From contig CABYZQ010000004.1 of NCBI GenBank assembly GCA_902523535.1, positions 1 to 39,240 on the forward strand: DNA of 39,240 nucleotides, read 5' to 3'. Both the position numbers and the translations under genes were made by a program. A model generated the notes under the pieces. The model had not been told where the DNA came from and did not search any database. It saw nothing but the letters and a program-made list of their open reading frames with translations. This stretch comes from an uncultured Pelagibacteraceae bacterium (lineage in GTDB: Bacteria; Pseudomonadota; Alphaproteobacteria; Pelagibacterales; AG-422-B15). Shown here piece after piece: positions 9,525 through 18,651 of this stretch (position 1 is its first letter; each line of letters opens with the position of its first letter).

Positions 9525-10318
9525 GCAGCACCCCACATGTAAGGAATTTTACCATTCATCATGATTGATACGATATTTTTTGTAAATTTTTTTAAATAAT
9601 AGTTATTAGATGAAATACTTCTTATTATTATCTTACCATCCCACTCTGAAATACCAGTAGTTATACTTTTTTCATCATGTATATTATCTTTTAATACAGT
9701 ATAAAATTTATTCATCTCTGAACCGAGTATTATTATTGTATTAATTGCAATATTATCGTTAAGCATAAATTTACTTTTCCGCATTCTTTTTATATTATCT
9801 TCAAAGCCATTGATTTCAAGGTGAGCAATTTTATTATCATTAAATATTTTCCATCGATCAGAGTAGTAACCTTTTTCAATCGTTTCATGCATTGCTGATC
9901 TTCCATAAACAACTGTTTCACAGAAAAATAAATTTGAATTATTCAAAAGATTGATATCAATTTGACGTCTTAGGTTGCAGTTATCAAAGAGGATTGTTTC
10001 ATTTGGTATCCAAAAAAGAGTACTGTTATCAATGTTAATTGTATATTTAAGTTCAGCCGCATCTCCATATCCACTGTATACCTTCTCTGCAGCCTGACTT
10101 GTAGTGAGCATATGTGTATTGTGTAAATCTATATTGATATTAAACTTATCTCCACTTGTTACACCCCCAGATGTATTAACTAAAACTATTTGAGACAAAT
10201 TAGAGTAGGATTGAGGTAGTAAAGCTTTAAGGCATCCTTGCTGATATAATCTTTCAACATCATTATTTATAAACTCTGCATCAATTGTGCCTAAAGATTT
10301 TTGAAGATTTACTATCAT
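9521..10318 (-). CDS. ureD: Urease accessory protein UreD (UreH)
   Basis: UreD is the scaffold that binds apo-urease and, with UreF and UreG, channels nickel to the active site. It is diverged, but the family pattern is visible: [27 protein letters not shown] (GG-GD core), [18 protein letters not shown] and VYGRSAMHE. The ATG at 10318 gives 265 residues. An in-frame TTG at 10345 would add nine residues and has no ribosome-binding site; the family alignment does not require it. It is the first gene of the ureDABCEFG operon. Confidence 0.9.
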   Translation of the reverse strand: MIVNLQKSLGTIDAEFINNDVERLYQQGCLKALLPQSYSNLSQIVLVNTSGGVTSGDKFNINIDLHNTHMLTTSQAAEKVYSGYGDAAELKYTINIDNSTLFWIPNETILFDNCNLRRQIDINLLNNSNLFFCETVVYGRSAMHETIEKGYYSDRWKIFNDNKIAHLEINGFEDNIKRMRKSKFMLNDNIAINTIIILGSEMNKFYTVLKDNIHDEKSITTGISEWDGKIIIRSISSNNYYLKKFTKNIVSIMMNGKIPYMWGAA

Positions 10319-10347
10319 GAAATTATCATAGTGTTTTAATTTCAAGT

Positions 10348-10363
10348 TGACAAATAATTGTCA
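10348..10363. promoter_or_regulatory. Perfect inverted repeat in the ureD-urtA divergent region (candidate operator)
   Basis: TGACAA and TTGTCA form a perfect 6+6 base inverted repeat around ATAA, just upstream of ureD and within the only control region shared by the urease and urea-transport operons. A dimeric regulator site is a natural reading, but no regulator gene is nearby and AT-rich DNA yields short palindromes by chance. Confidence 0.3.
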
Positions 10364-10389
10364 TTTATTTTTATCACTAAAATTACAGA

Positions 10390-10401
10390 TACTAATTAGT
10401 A
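10390..10401. promoter_or_regulatory. Second palindrome in the ureD-urtA divergent region
   Basis: TACTAATTAGTA is a perfect 12-base palindrome about 120 bases upstream of urtA. It is AT-rich, so it may be a regulator site or simply chance. The rest of 10319-10519 is AT-rich with no clear canonical promoter pair; a weak TTGGCA lies at 10444-10449. Confidence 0.2.
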
Positions 10402-10519
10402 ATATAAAAATTAAGTTTAAATATTTTTTTTGAAGATGTCATGTTGGCAAGTGTAAAGATTCGTATCACTAATTTTTTTAAGAAATTATGTAGCAGTTAA
10501 AAAAATGAAAGGACGAATA

Positions 10520-11785
10520 ATGATCAAGAAAATTATAGTTGTTATGTCATTTTTCTTTTTTAGTATCACTGCGTATGCAGATACTATCAAAGTTGGCATA
10601 TTACACTCGCTGTCGGGTACGATGGCAATCTCAGAGACAACGTTAAAAGATACAATGTTAATGTTGATCGATGAACAAAATGAAAAGGGCGGTATTCTCG
10701 GAAAAAAACTGGAAGCAGTTGTTGTTGATCCTGCTTCAGATTGGCCACTTTTTGCCGAAAAAGCTCGAGAACTAATAACTGTCAATGATGTTGATGTAAT
10801 GTTTGGCTGCTGGACTTCTGTGTCTAGAAAGTCTGTATTACCCGTAATTGAAGAACTTAACGGATTACTTTTTTATCCAGTTCAATATGAGGGTGAAGAA
10901 AGCTCAAAAAATGTATTTTATACGGGAGCCGCTCCGAATCAACAAGCTATACCAGCTACTGATTACTATCTAGAAGAACTAGGCATTGAAAAGTTCGCAT
11001 TACTTGGAACTGACTATGTTTATCCTAGAACAACAAACAAAATTCTAAATCAATATTTAATTGATAAAGGAATTCCTGAATCTGATATTTTTGTAAATTA
11101 CACACCTTTTGGTCACTCGGATTGGTCGAAAATTGTTGCTGATGTTGTAGCACTTGGGGCTGATGGAAAGAAGGTAGGTGTTATTTCAACTATTAACGGT
11201 GATGCAAACATTGGATTTTATAAAGAACTTGCAGCTGCAGGCGTGAACGCTGAAGACATACCAGTTGTCGCGTTCTCAGTTGGTGAAGAGGAATTATCCG
11301 GACTTGATACAACAAATTTGGTTGGCCACCTAGCTGCGTGGAATTATTTTCAATCAGCTGAATCCGATTTAAATACAGCATTTATCAAAAACTGGAAAAG
11401 CACTATGGGGCCAGAAAGAGTTACTAATGACCCGATGGAAGCGCACGTGATTGGATTTAACATGTATGTAAAAGCAGTGGAAAAAGCTGGAACTACTGAT
11501 GTAGATGCAGTTAGAGAAGCTATGTATGGAATTACGGTTCCAAATCTCACGGGTGGAACCGCTGAAATGCTCCCAAATCATCATCTCTCTAAACCTGTTT
11601 TAATAGGTGAGATCCTTGAGGATGGTCAGTTTGATATAATTAGTCAAACGACCGAGGTTCCAGGAGATGCATGGACAGATCACTTAGTAGAGTCAGCTGT
11701 TTTAACATCAGATTGGCAAAGCTTAGGTTGTGGGATGTATAATACTTCGACCAGCAGCTGTGTTCAGTTAAAGTCTAACTACTAA
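10520..11785 (+). CDS. urtA: Urea ABC transporter substrate-binding protein UrtA
   Basis: This periplasmic urea-binding protein belongs to the Leu/Ile/Val-binding-protein family. It has a signal peptide at residues 1-20 (MIKKIIVVMSF...AYA) and then the UrtA features KVGILHSLSGTMAISE, FGCWTSVSRKSVLPV, LLFYPVQYEGEESS and FYTGAAPNQQ. I chose the ATG at 10520 because an AAAGGA ribosome-binding site lies 6 bases upstream; that site falls inside the longer frame starting at 10505, and the signal peptide begins cleanly at 10520. It is the first gene of urtABCDE, divergent from the urease operon, so ligand capture and hydrolysis are linked. A hairpin terminator follows it. Confidence 0.97.
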   Translation: MIKKIIVVMSFFFFSITAYADTIKVGILHSLSGTMAISETTLKDTMLMLIDEQNEKGGILGKKLEAVVVDPASDWPLFAEKARELITVNDVDVMFGCWTSVSRKSVLPVIEELNGLLFYPVQYEGEESSKNVFYTGAAPNQQAIPATDYYLEELGIEKFALLGTDYVYPRTTNKILNQYLIDKGIPESDIFVNYTPFGHSDWSKIVADVVALGADGKKVGVISTINGDANIGFYKELAAAGVNAEDIPVVAFSVGEEELSGLDTTNLVGHLAAWNYFQSAESDLNTAFIKNWKSTMGPERVTNDPMEAHVIGFNMYVKAVEKAGTTDVDAVREAMYGITVPNLTGGTAEMLPNHHLSKPVLIGEILEDGQFDIISQTTEVPGDAWTDHLVESAVLTSDWQSLGCGMYNTSTSSCVQLKSNY

Positions 11786-11798
11786 TTTTAACCTAAAT

Positions 11799-11840
11799 AA
11801 AACGCTGTAAAGAATAGTTAATATTCTTTATGGCGTTTTT
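11799..11840 (+). terminator. Intercistronic hairpin terminator between urtA and urtB
   Basis: The arms at 11799-11816 and 11822-11839 form an 18-base-pair stem, continuous if two G-U pairs are allowed, with a 5-base loop (GTTAA), and the 3' arm runs into TTTTT. It ends 5 bases before the urtB ATG. It looks like a partial rho-independent terminator and/or a 3' stabiliser of urtA mRNA, giving more binding protein than permease, as is common for ABC importers. Confidence 0.75.
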
Positions 11841-11845
11841 AAATT

Positions 11846-13858
11846 ATGAAAATTAAATTTTATATAATTTTTCTGTATGCTTTTTTTATAAATCTACCAG
11901 CAGTTGCTCACCATGATGAATTCAATATATTCTTAATAGAAAATTCAGAAAATATAATTAAAAGTTCAGCAAAAACGGTTGATTCTATACTAAGAGACAT
12001 ACAAAGTTTTGATGATGAAATTGTTTCAAGATTTTTAGAACTGTGGAAATCGAAGAGTCTCTACTATATAAAAGATACGAAACAAGTAGTTTTAGTTAAT
12101 GAAAATGAAGAGACACTTGACGCCTTAGAAATAGATGGTCTTACTAGGATCGGCAATTACAGCAAAAAAGAAATCAAAAAGATTAAACCCAACAGTGGAG
12201 TAAGAGCAAAAATAGACTCTATTTTAGTAAAATACCAAATATCTAATTCAGATATTAATGTACGACAAAAAAGCATAGAAAGCTTAAAAAGAAATATCCA
12301 GCCTGAACACTTGGAAGTGTTACAAGATGCTTACATAAATGAGTCAGATGCAGAACTAAAAACTGTTATTGATCGATTGCTAAAATTTGCAATTATTAAG
12401 TACTCCGACTCGAATGATAAAAAATTAGAAATAATTGAGTCTTTTAAAGGCGATACTGCGATCGAAATAAGGGCTTCTCTAAATCAACTCCTCAATTCTT
12501 CAGAAGTGAAAGTCGGCATCTCTGTTCCTAATAATAAAAATATTGCTAGGGTAATTGTGCCTGGTTTTACAATCAAAAATAGTAATGGAACATCGGATAC
12601 AACTAATTTTTTTAATGAAGATGTTGAGATATCAATTAATGATGCATATGACAAATTATATGCAGGTAATCTAGTTTATAAAAAAAGGATTACCCAAGAA
12701 GAATTAAAGAAAATATTAGAACAAAATATTAGCGGAGATACTATTGGAGGATATTCTATTAGTTCACTAGACAATGAACAATCTCGTATTGCTGCCTATA
12801 ATAAATTAGTTGAAAATAATTTAGCACCTCCTTTTATTTCTGAAAATAAAATTAATGAAGAAGTAAATAAATTTATATTTTATTCGATTTACAATGAAAC
12901 TTCTTCTGAAGTAACAAATGCCGCACTAAATACTCTAGCTAGTATAAATTTTAGAGTTCAGATCTATAAATATATTGACTTACTTATTGATGGTTTAAGT
13001 CTTGCATCAATCTATTTTCTTGGAGCAATTGGTTTAGCGATTACTTTTGGTGTAATGAGAGTAATCAATATGGCTCATGGTGAATTTATCATGATGGGTG
13101 CCTATACGGGGTATGTTGTTCAACAATTTATAAGTAACCATACACTATCACTTTTAGTTGCACTTCCCCTCGCATTTATAATTACATTTATAGCTGGAGT
13201 GATCATGGAAAGACTCGTTATACGTCATTTGTATCGTAAACCACTTGATACATTACTGGCCACTTTCGGGATCAGTATTGCATTACAACAAATTGCAAAG
13301 AATATCTTCGGAACACAAGCAAGACCACTTACATCTCCATCGTGGCTTGATGGATCGCTCAGTCTGAGCGACGATCTATCGATCAGTTATATAAGAATTG
13401 CCATATTTATTTTGAGTCTAATATTTCTGGGTTTGTTGCTCTTTGTTATGAATCGTACCAGACTTGGATTGGAGACTCGTGCAGTGACCCAAAATCCAGT
13501 GATGGCCTCCAACATGGGAATTAATCCTGAAAGAATAAATATGTTTACTTTTGGCTTTGGTTCAGGAATTGCAGGAATTGCAGGAATTGCTATTGGACTT
13601 TTTTCTAAGGTTACATCTGAGCTTGGGTCTGAATATATAGTTCAGAGCTTTATGACAGTGGTTGTTGGAGGAGTGGGCAATATATGGGGCACATTAGCGG
13701 GAGCCTCACTAATCGGGTTCCTTCAAAAATTTATAGAATGGTTCAATCCATCTAATACTCTCGCAGCGCAAACTTATATGATCATCTTTATTATTTTATT
13801 TATACAATTTAGACCAAAAGGGATAGTAGCCCTTAAAGGGAGAGCAGCTGATGACTAA
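11846..13858 (+). CDS. urtB: Urea ABC transporter permease UrtB with long N-terminal periplasmic domain
   Basis: This is one of the two membrane permeases of the urea importer. Residues 1-21 are a signal peptide. Residues about 22-370 form a soluble, mostly helical, Lys/Glu/Asn-rich region. The LivH-type permease starts near residue 375, with the hallmark GLAITFGVMRVINMAHGEFI and the EAA-like segment TRAVTQNPVMASNMGINP. Proteobacterial UrtB proteins normally carry such an N-terminal region but, as I recall, total about 500-550 residues; this one has 670. The extension resembles degenerate repeat material (QSEHLEVLQDAY-type helices) and its role is unknown. urtC overlaps by 8 bases. Confidence 0.93.
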   Translation: MKIKFYIIFLYAFFINLPAVAHHDEFNIFLIENSENIIKSSAKTVDSILRDIQSFDDEIVSRFLELWKSKSLYYIKDTKQVVLVNENEETLDALEIDGLTRIGNYSKKEIKKIKPNSGVRAKIDSILVKYQISNSDINVRQKSIESLKRNIQPEHLEVLQDAYINESDAELKTVIDRLLKFAIIKYSDSNDKKLEIIESFKGDTAIEIRASLNQLLNSSEVKVGISVPNNKNIARVIVPGFTIKNSNGTSDTTNFFNEDVEISINDAYDKLYAGNLVYKKRITQEELKKILEQNISGDTIGGYSISSLDNEQSRIAAYNKLVENNLAPPFISENKINEEVNKFIFYSIYNETSSEVTNAALNTLASINFRVQIYKYIDLLIDGLSLASIYFLGAIGLAITFGVMRVINMAHGEFIMMGAYTGYVVQQFISNHTLSLLVALPLAFIITFIAGVIMERLVIRHLYRKPLDTLLATFGISIALQQIAKNIFGTQARPLTSPSWLDGSLSLSDDLSISYIRIAIFILSLIFLGLLLFVMNRTRLGLETRAVTQNPVMASNMGINPERINMFTFGFGSGIAGIAGIAIGLFSKVTSELGSEYIVQSFMTVVVGGVGNIWGTLAGASLIGFLQKFIEWFNPSNTLAAQTYMIIFIILFIQFRPKGIVALKGRAADD

Positions 13859-15020
13859 TTCAATAAATGATTTACTAGCTCGACACACATTAATTTTTAC
13901 AATAGTTGTTATTATATTTTCTCTGTTTATAACTTTTTTTAGTGAACCTTACGGAAACGGATTAATATCTACTAGTTTTGTCAAAACTTTAGGCAAAACT
14001 GTTTGTCTATGCATAATTGCTCTGGCAATGGATGTGGTATGGGGTTATTGCGGAATTCTGTCTCTAGGGCATTTCGCCTTTTTTGGACTTGGTGGTTACA
14101 TGATTGGAATGTGGCTAATGTATGAGCGAACAGCCATTATTGTTCAGGAGGCTGCCACTAATGAGTTGCTTCCATTAACCGAAACCGAATTATCAAATGC
14201 CATTGGAAACCAGATTTTTGGAGTTGTCGGTGGCTATGAAATACCATCCATATGGATGTTTGCAGATAGTCTTGGTTTACAATTGATTTTGGTTATTGCA
14301 GTACCTGGTATTCTTGCATTTATATTTGGGTGGCTTGCATTCAGGTCGAGAGTAACTGGAGTTTATCTCTCAATTTTAACTCAAGCATTAACTTTAGCTC
14401 TGTCACTATATTTATTTCAAAATGACAGTGGTCTAAGGGGTAATAATGGCCTCTCAGGTTTGCAGAATATTCCTGGCATTGAGTATTTAGGACAAGAGGT
14501 CATATCCATAGGGTTTTTTTGGGCAAGTTGTATTTTTCTAATATCTATTTTTTTACTTTTTCATTCACTTATGAAAAGCAAGTTTGGATTAATTATTACA
14601 TCAATAAGAGATAACGAAACACGAGTAAGGTTCTTAGGGTATAATGTCGAAATATATAAATTATTTATATTTGTGTTAACAGCAATAATCTCAAGTATTG
14701 CTGGTGCTCTTTATTACCCTCAAGCAGGTATAATTAATCCTGCAGAGCTTGCGCCTATTGCATCGATCTATCTCGCTGTATGGGTTGCTATTGGAGGAAG
14801 AGGAAAATTGTATGGAGCAATCATTGGTGCCGCTTTTGTTTCATTATTTTCGTCATGGTTTACTGGTGGACAAGCACCCGATATTCCTTTGGGCATATTT
14901 ACTATAGAATGGGTGAATTGGTGGACGGTGTTGTTAGGGTTTGGATTTGTATTAATCACAATTTTTAGTGAAAATGGAATAATTGGTTTTTTAAGAAATA
15001 TATTTGTTAAGGAAAAATGA
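13851..15020 (+). CDS. urtC: Urea ABC transporter permease UrtC
   Basis: This second inner-membrane permease (LivM-like, 389 residues, about ten membrane spans) carries the UrtC signatures ALAMDVVWGYCGILSLGHFA, FFGLGGYMIGMWLM, NDSGLRGNNGLSGL and the cytoplasmic loop SIRDNETRVRFLGYNVE. It overlaps urtB by 8 bases and urtD by 4 (ATGA), so the five genes form one translationally coupled operon. Confidence 0.96.
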   Translation: MTNSINDLLARHTLIFTIVVIIFSLFITFFSEPYGNGLISTSFVKTLGKTVCLCIIALAMDVVWGYCGILSLGHFAFFGLGGYMIGMWLMYERTAIIVQEAATNELLPLTETELSNAIGNQIFGVVGGYEIPSIWMFADSLGLQLILVIAVPGILAFIFGWLAFRSRVTGVYLSILTQALTLALSLYLFQNDSGLRGNNGLSGLQNIPGIEYLGQEVISIGFFWASCIFLISIFLLFHSLMKSKFGLIITSIRDNETRVRFLGYNVEIYKLFIFVLTAIISSIAGALYYPQAGIINPAELAPIASIYLAVWVAIGGRGKLYGAIIGAAFVSLFSSWFTGGQAPDIPLGIFTIEWVNWWTVLLGFGFVLITIFSENGIIGFLRNIFVKEK

Positions 15021-15799
15021 ATACTTTATTGAAAGTTGAAAAAATCTCGGTTTCATTTGATGGCTTTAAAGCTATTAATAGTTTGAGTTACAGCATTGGT
15101 AAAAATGAACTCAAAGCGATTATTGGACCTAATGGAGCTGGAAAAACTACCTTTATGGATATAATTACGGGCCAAACTAAACCAGATGAAGGTAAAGTAT
15201 TATTTGGTGAACGAAGCGTATGGCTTGAAAGTGATCAAAAATATCAAGTCGTTTGGGATGAAAATCTTCTAATGAAAAGTGAGTCTCAAATAGCATTACT
15301 AGGTATAGGAAGAAAATTTCAACGTCCTACTGTATTTGAGCTAAAAACAGTATTTGAAAATTTATTTATATCCATGAAGAAAAATAGAAGTCCTTTCAGT
15401 GTTTTATTCCAAAAATTAAATAGAGATGAAAAAAATCTAATAGAAAAAATACTAGGTGAAATTAGTCTTAAAAATGAACAAGATAGAATTGCTGGCGAGT
15501 TATCACACGGTCAAAAGCAGTGGTTAGAAATAGGAATGCTATTAACTCAAGAACCAAAGCTATTATTAATTGATGAACCAGCAGCTGGAATGACTTCTAA
15601 TGAAAGAAGACAGACAGTTGAGATTCTAAAAAAATTATCTGCAGATAAATCAGTTATTGTTGTTGAGCATGATATGGAATTTGTAAAAGATCTTGAATGT
15701 GAGGTTACTGTATTGCATGAAGGTTCAATTCTTTCAGAGGGTTCTATAGAACACGTGTCCTCTAATAATGAAGTAATTGAGGTATATCTAGGAAGATAG
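15017..15799 (+). CDS. urtD: Urea ABC transporter ATPase UrtD
   Basis: This is the first ATPase of the urea importer (LivG-like, 260 residues): Walker A GPNGAGKTT near residues 38-46, the subfamily-typical signature LSHGQKQWLEIGMLL in place of the common LSGGQ, Walker B LLLIDEPAAGM, and the H-loop EHDMEF. LSHGQKQW is characteristic of UrtD, which makes the family call firm. Confidence 0.97.
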   Translation: MNTLLKVEKISVSFDGFKAINSLSYSIGKNELKAIIGPNGAGKTTFMDIITGQTKPDEGKVLFGERSVWLESDQKYQVVWDENLLMKSESQIALLGIGRKFQRPTVFELKTVFENLFISMKKNRSPFSVLFQKLNRDEKNLIEKILGEISLKNEQDRIAGELSHGQKQWLEIGMLLTQEPKLLLIDEPAAGMTSNERRQTVEILKKLSADKSVIVVEHDMEFVKDLECEVTVLHEGSILSEGSIEHVSSNNEVIEVYLGR

Positions 15800-15801
15800 T
15801 C

Positions 15802-16497
15802 ATGATTGATATAAGTAATTTGAATTTTTACTATGGTTCTTCTCAGATATTATTTGATGTTTCACTCAAAGCGAAAAATAAAGAAATTACTTGTTTAATG
15901 GGTTCAAATGGAGTTGGTAAAACATCTTTATTAAAGTTTTTATCAGGAATCTATCCTTCAAAGTCAGGAAATTATCTTTTTGAAGGGGATAATGTAACTA
16001 ACTTTAGCTCCCACCAACTTGCTAAGAGAGGAGTAGGGTATGTTCCTCAAGGCCGTTTTATATTTCCATTATTATCTGTCAAAGAGAATTTAGAAACTGG
16101 TTTTGCATGTTTAAAACGTGATGAACATTTCATACCTGATGAAATTTTTGATCTTTTTCCAGTATTGAAACAAATGATAAATAGAAGAGGTGGAGATTTA
16201 TCAGGAGGTCAACAACAGCAATTAGCAATTGCAAGAGCAATGATTTCAAAACCAAAATTACTACTTATGGATGAACCAACCGAAGGAATACAGCCAAACA
16301 TCATCCAGCAAATTGGAGAAGTCATAAAATATTTAAAAGATGAGCAGGGAATGACCATACTATTAGTTGAGCAATATTTTGATTTTGCATTTGATTTAGC
16401 AGATTATATCTATGTCATGAAAAGAGGAAAAATTATTACTGAATCAAAGAAAGAGAGTCTGGATAAATTGTCGTTTAAAAATGAAGTATCAATTTGA
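15802..16497 (+). CDS. urtE: Urea ABC transporter ATPase UrtE
   Basis: This second ATPase (LivF-like, 231 residues) has Walker A GSNGVGKTS, signature LSGGQQQQLAIARAM, Walker B LLLMDEPTEGIQPN and H-loop-region VEQYFDFA, all typical of UrtE. It starts two bases after the urtD stop and ends the importer operon. Its last 9 bases overlap the 3' end of the convergent oligopeptidase gene. Confidence 0.97.
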   Translation: MIDISNLNFYYGSSQILFDVSLKAKNKEITCLMGSNGVGKTSLLKFLSGIYPSKSGNYLFEGDNVTNFSSHQLAKRGVGYVPQGRFIFPLLSVKENLETGFACLKRDEHFIPDEIFDLFPVLKQMINRRGGDLSGGQQQQLAIARAMISKPKLLLMDEPTEGIQPNIIQQIGEVIKYLKDEQGMTILLVEQYFDFAFDLADYIYVMKRGKIITESKKESLDKLSFKNEVSI

Positions 16498-18528
16498 ATC
16501 TCTAGTCAAGCAAAGTAAAAAGGCATTATCGAGAGCGCTTTCTTCCATAGCATTTAATCGTCCACTTTTACCAGCATGACCACCAACTAAATTCATTTTC
16601 ATTAATATTGGATTATCTGAAGTACTGTTTTCTCTGAGTTTTGGAACATATTTTGCCGGTTCATAATACTGAACTTGAGAGTCATATAGACTGGATGTGA
16701 CCAATACAGCGGGATAATTTGAAGGCTTAATATTGTCGTATGGCGAATAGCTTTTAATATAATTATATTCATCTTTATTCGCTGGATTACCCCATTCTTT
16801 ATACTCAAAAGTAGTCAGGGGAATTGTTTCATCTGACATAGTGGTGACCACATCCACAAAAGGAACTGCTGATATAATACCTTTATATAAATCTGGTTCC
16901 ATATTAATGATTGCACCCATTAACAGACCGCCGGCACTTCCACCCATCGCATATACATTTTTAGCATTGCCATACCCTTGTTTGATTAAAGATTTGGTTG
17001 CATCAATAAAATCATAAAATGTATTCTTTTTATTAAAAATTTTACCATCATCATACCACTGTCGCCCCATTTCAGAACCACCTCGGATATTGGCGACAGC
17101 AAAAACGAAACCCCGATTGAGTAGGGGTAAGATGGACGTTCTAAAAGCTGCATCAATTATAATGCCATAAGAACCATAGCCATAAATAAGGATAGGAGCT
17201 TGAGATAAGTCAGTTCCTTTTTTATATACTAGTGATACAGGAACTTTTGTATCATCACGGGCGGTAATTTTAAGTCTTTCAACCTCGTATAGATTTTCAT
17301 CGTAATTGTTTACAGGCTGCTGCCATGCTAATTCACTCTTACCTGACTCAATATCCTCTTTGAATATTGAACTAGGTTTCTTTGGACTCGAATACCCATA
17401 GTAAAATTCAGTATCAAGGTACTCATTATTGGTCGCTAAATAACAAGAAAAGGCAGGGTCACTAAATTCAATATAATTCCTATCGAGTGTTTCTCTGTTA
17501 ATTTTTACTATCTTGGGCAGACCGTCTTCTCTTATCTCTAAATAAAGATATTGAGGAAAAGTGACAAAATCTTCAATTAAAATAGCATCATCATGTTCAA
17601 CTACAGTTTCCCACTCATTAAAATTATTAATTTGACTGATCGTGAATTTTAAAATTGAGAAGTTTTTTTTATTTTTTGCATTACTGCTGACATAGAAACA
17701 CTCTGGTGTGTCTTCAATGGAATAAAGATGTTTATCGGATCGTTTGAGTACACAAAATGGTTGACTGAGTTCCTCATCTAAATCAAGCAGCCACGTCTCT
17801 GAAGACTCAGTTTTACTGGTATAAATATTCAAATATTTCTTTGTCCGCGATTCATAAATATGAAGATGAAATTCCGGGTCATTTTCCTCATAGATTAAAA
17901 CATCTTCTTTAGCATCAGTTCCAATTTTGTGTTTAAAAACCTTATTTTCTATCAAAGTAACAGGATCTTTTTGAGCATAGTAAAATGAAGTATTTTTCTT
18001 ATCCCAAACAATGCTCCCAGAGCTTCTCTCAACTTTACTGTCTATAATTTTGCCGGTCGTTAAATTTTTAACTTTTATGTTGTATTCTCGTCGACCCGAT
18101 AAATCTTCTGCGTAAGCAATTAAAAGATTATTTGGTGATGGAGTTATTGACGTAATATTTATATAATCTAAATTCTCAGCCAGTGCATTTACATCAATAA
18201 CTAACTCTTTAGTCCCATTGAGCTCTCGATAGTATGTTTTATATTGTTGTTCAGAGTTAATTTCAGAGTAATAGAGATAATCTCCATATTTAATTTTCAT
18301 TGAAACTTCTTTTGGTGGTATGAAACTAACTAATTCTTCATAAATTGTTTTTCGGCAATCATTATTTTTTTTAAACCAATCTTCTAAGTACTGATTTTCT
18401 TCTTCTAAATAAGAAATAATTTCTGGATTTTTACGAGTATCATCTCTGAGCCAATAATAATCATCAACACGCTTATCGCCATGTGCAATATGGATTTTAG
18501 GAATTTTTTTTGGCTGAGGCGGTTTCAT
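16489..18528 (-). CDS. ptrB: Oligopeptidase B (S9A serine peptidase)
   Basis: This cytosolic prolyl-oligopeptidase-family enzyme cleaves short peptides after Arg or Lys. The 679 residues form an N-terminal beta-propeller (begins PKKIPKIHIAHGDKRVDDYYWLRDD, written here as the PxxHGxxRxDDYYWLRDD family start) and a C-terminal alpha/beta hydrolase. The triad is S531 (GGSAGG), D616 (SLYDSQV) and H651 (VGGHAGKSG), each within one residue of E. coli OpdB. EYKEWGNP and YSPYDNI are also typical. There is no signal peptide. It lies downstream of tRNA-Thr and gamma-glutamyltransferase on the same strand, suggesting a peptide-scavenging group. Confidence 0.93.
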   Translation of the reverse strand: MKPPQPKKIPKIHIAHGDKRVDDYYWLRDDTRKNPEIISYLEEENQYLEDWFKKNNDCRKTIYEELVSFIPPKEVSMKIKYGDYLYYSEINSEQQYKTYYRELNGTKELVIDVNALAENLDYINITSITPSPNNLLIAYAEDLSGRREYNIKVKNLTTGKIIDSKVERSSGSIVWDKKNTSFYYAQKDPVTLIENKVFKHKIGTDAKEDVLIYEENDPEFHLHIYESRTKKYLNIYTSKTESSETWLLDLDEELSQPFCVLKRSDKHLYSIEDTPECFYVSSNAKNKKNFSILKFTISQINNFNEWETVVEHDDAILIEDFVTFPQYLYLEIREDGLPKIVKINRETLDRNYIEFSDPAFSCYLATNNEYLDTEFYYGYSSPKKPSSIFKEDIESGKSELAWQQPVNNYDENLYEVERLKITARDDTKVPVSLVYKKGTDLSQAPILIYGYGSYGIIIDAAFRTSILPLLNRGFVFAVANIRGGSEMGRQWYDDGKIFNKKNTFYDFIDATKSLIKQGYGNAKNVYAMGGSAGGLLMGAIINMEPDLYKGIISAVPFVDVVTTMSDETIPLTTFEYKEWGNPANKDEYNYIKSYSPYDNIKPSNYPAVLVTSSLYDSQVQYYEPAKYVPKLRENSTSDNPILMKMNLVGGHAGKSGRLNAMEESALDNAFLLCLTRDSN

Positions 18529-18565
18529 TATTTTCTAATATGTTACTAGCATTTTTTCAATTTTA

Positions 18566-18639
18566 TGGTGCCCCCAACCTGTACTGACCAGGTATCTACG
18601 CATTACCAATGCGTTGCACTACCATTGTGCTATGGGGGC
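18566..18639 (-). tRNA. tRNA-Thr(GGT) with a non-canonical T-loop
   Basis: The 74-base gene has a 7-bp acceptor (GCCCCCA/TGGGGGC), discriminator A and encoded CCA. The D-arm is GCAC/GTGC with GG in the loop, and the 5-bp anticodon stem ACGCA/TGCGT carries loop TTGGTAA (anticodon GGT, Thr). The T-stem ACCTG/CAGGT is intact, but the loop reads GTCAGTA: positions 54 and 58 are both G instead of the near-universal T and A, while T55 and C56 are kept. It lies 12 bases after the ggt stop and may be co-transcribed with it. Identity is fairly sure; whether it works as a normal tRNA is open. Confidence 0.85.
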
Positions 18640-18651
18640 TTGTTCTATTTA

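Noticed and set aside
10444..10460. TTGGCA followed by GTGTAAAGA upstream of urtA as a sigma-54 (-24/-12) nitrogen promoter
   Set aside because: The GG element fits, but the -12 TTGC element is absent (AAGA instead) and no NtrC site pair is evident.
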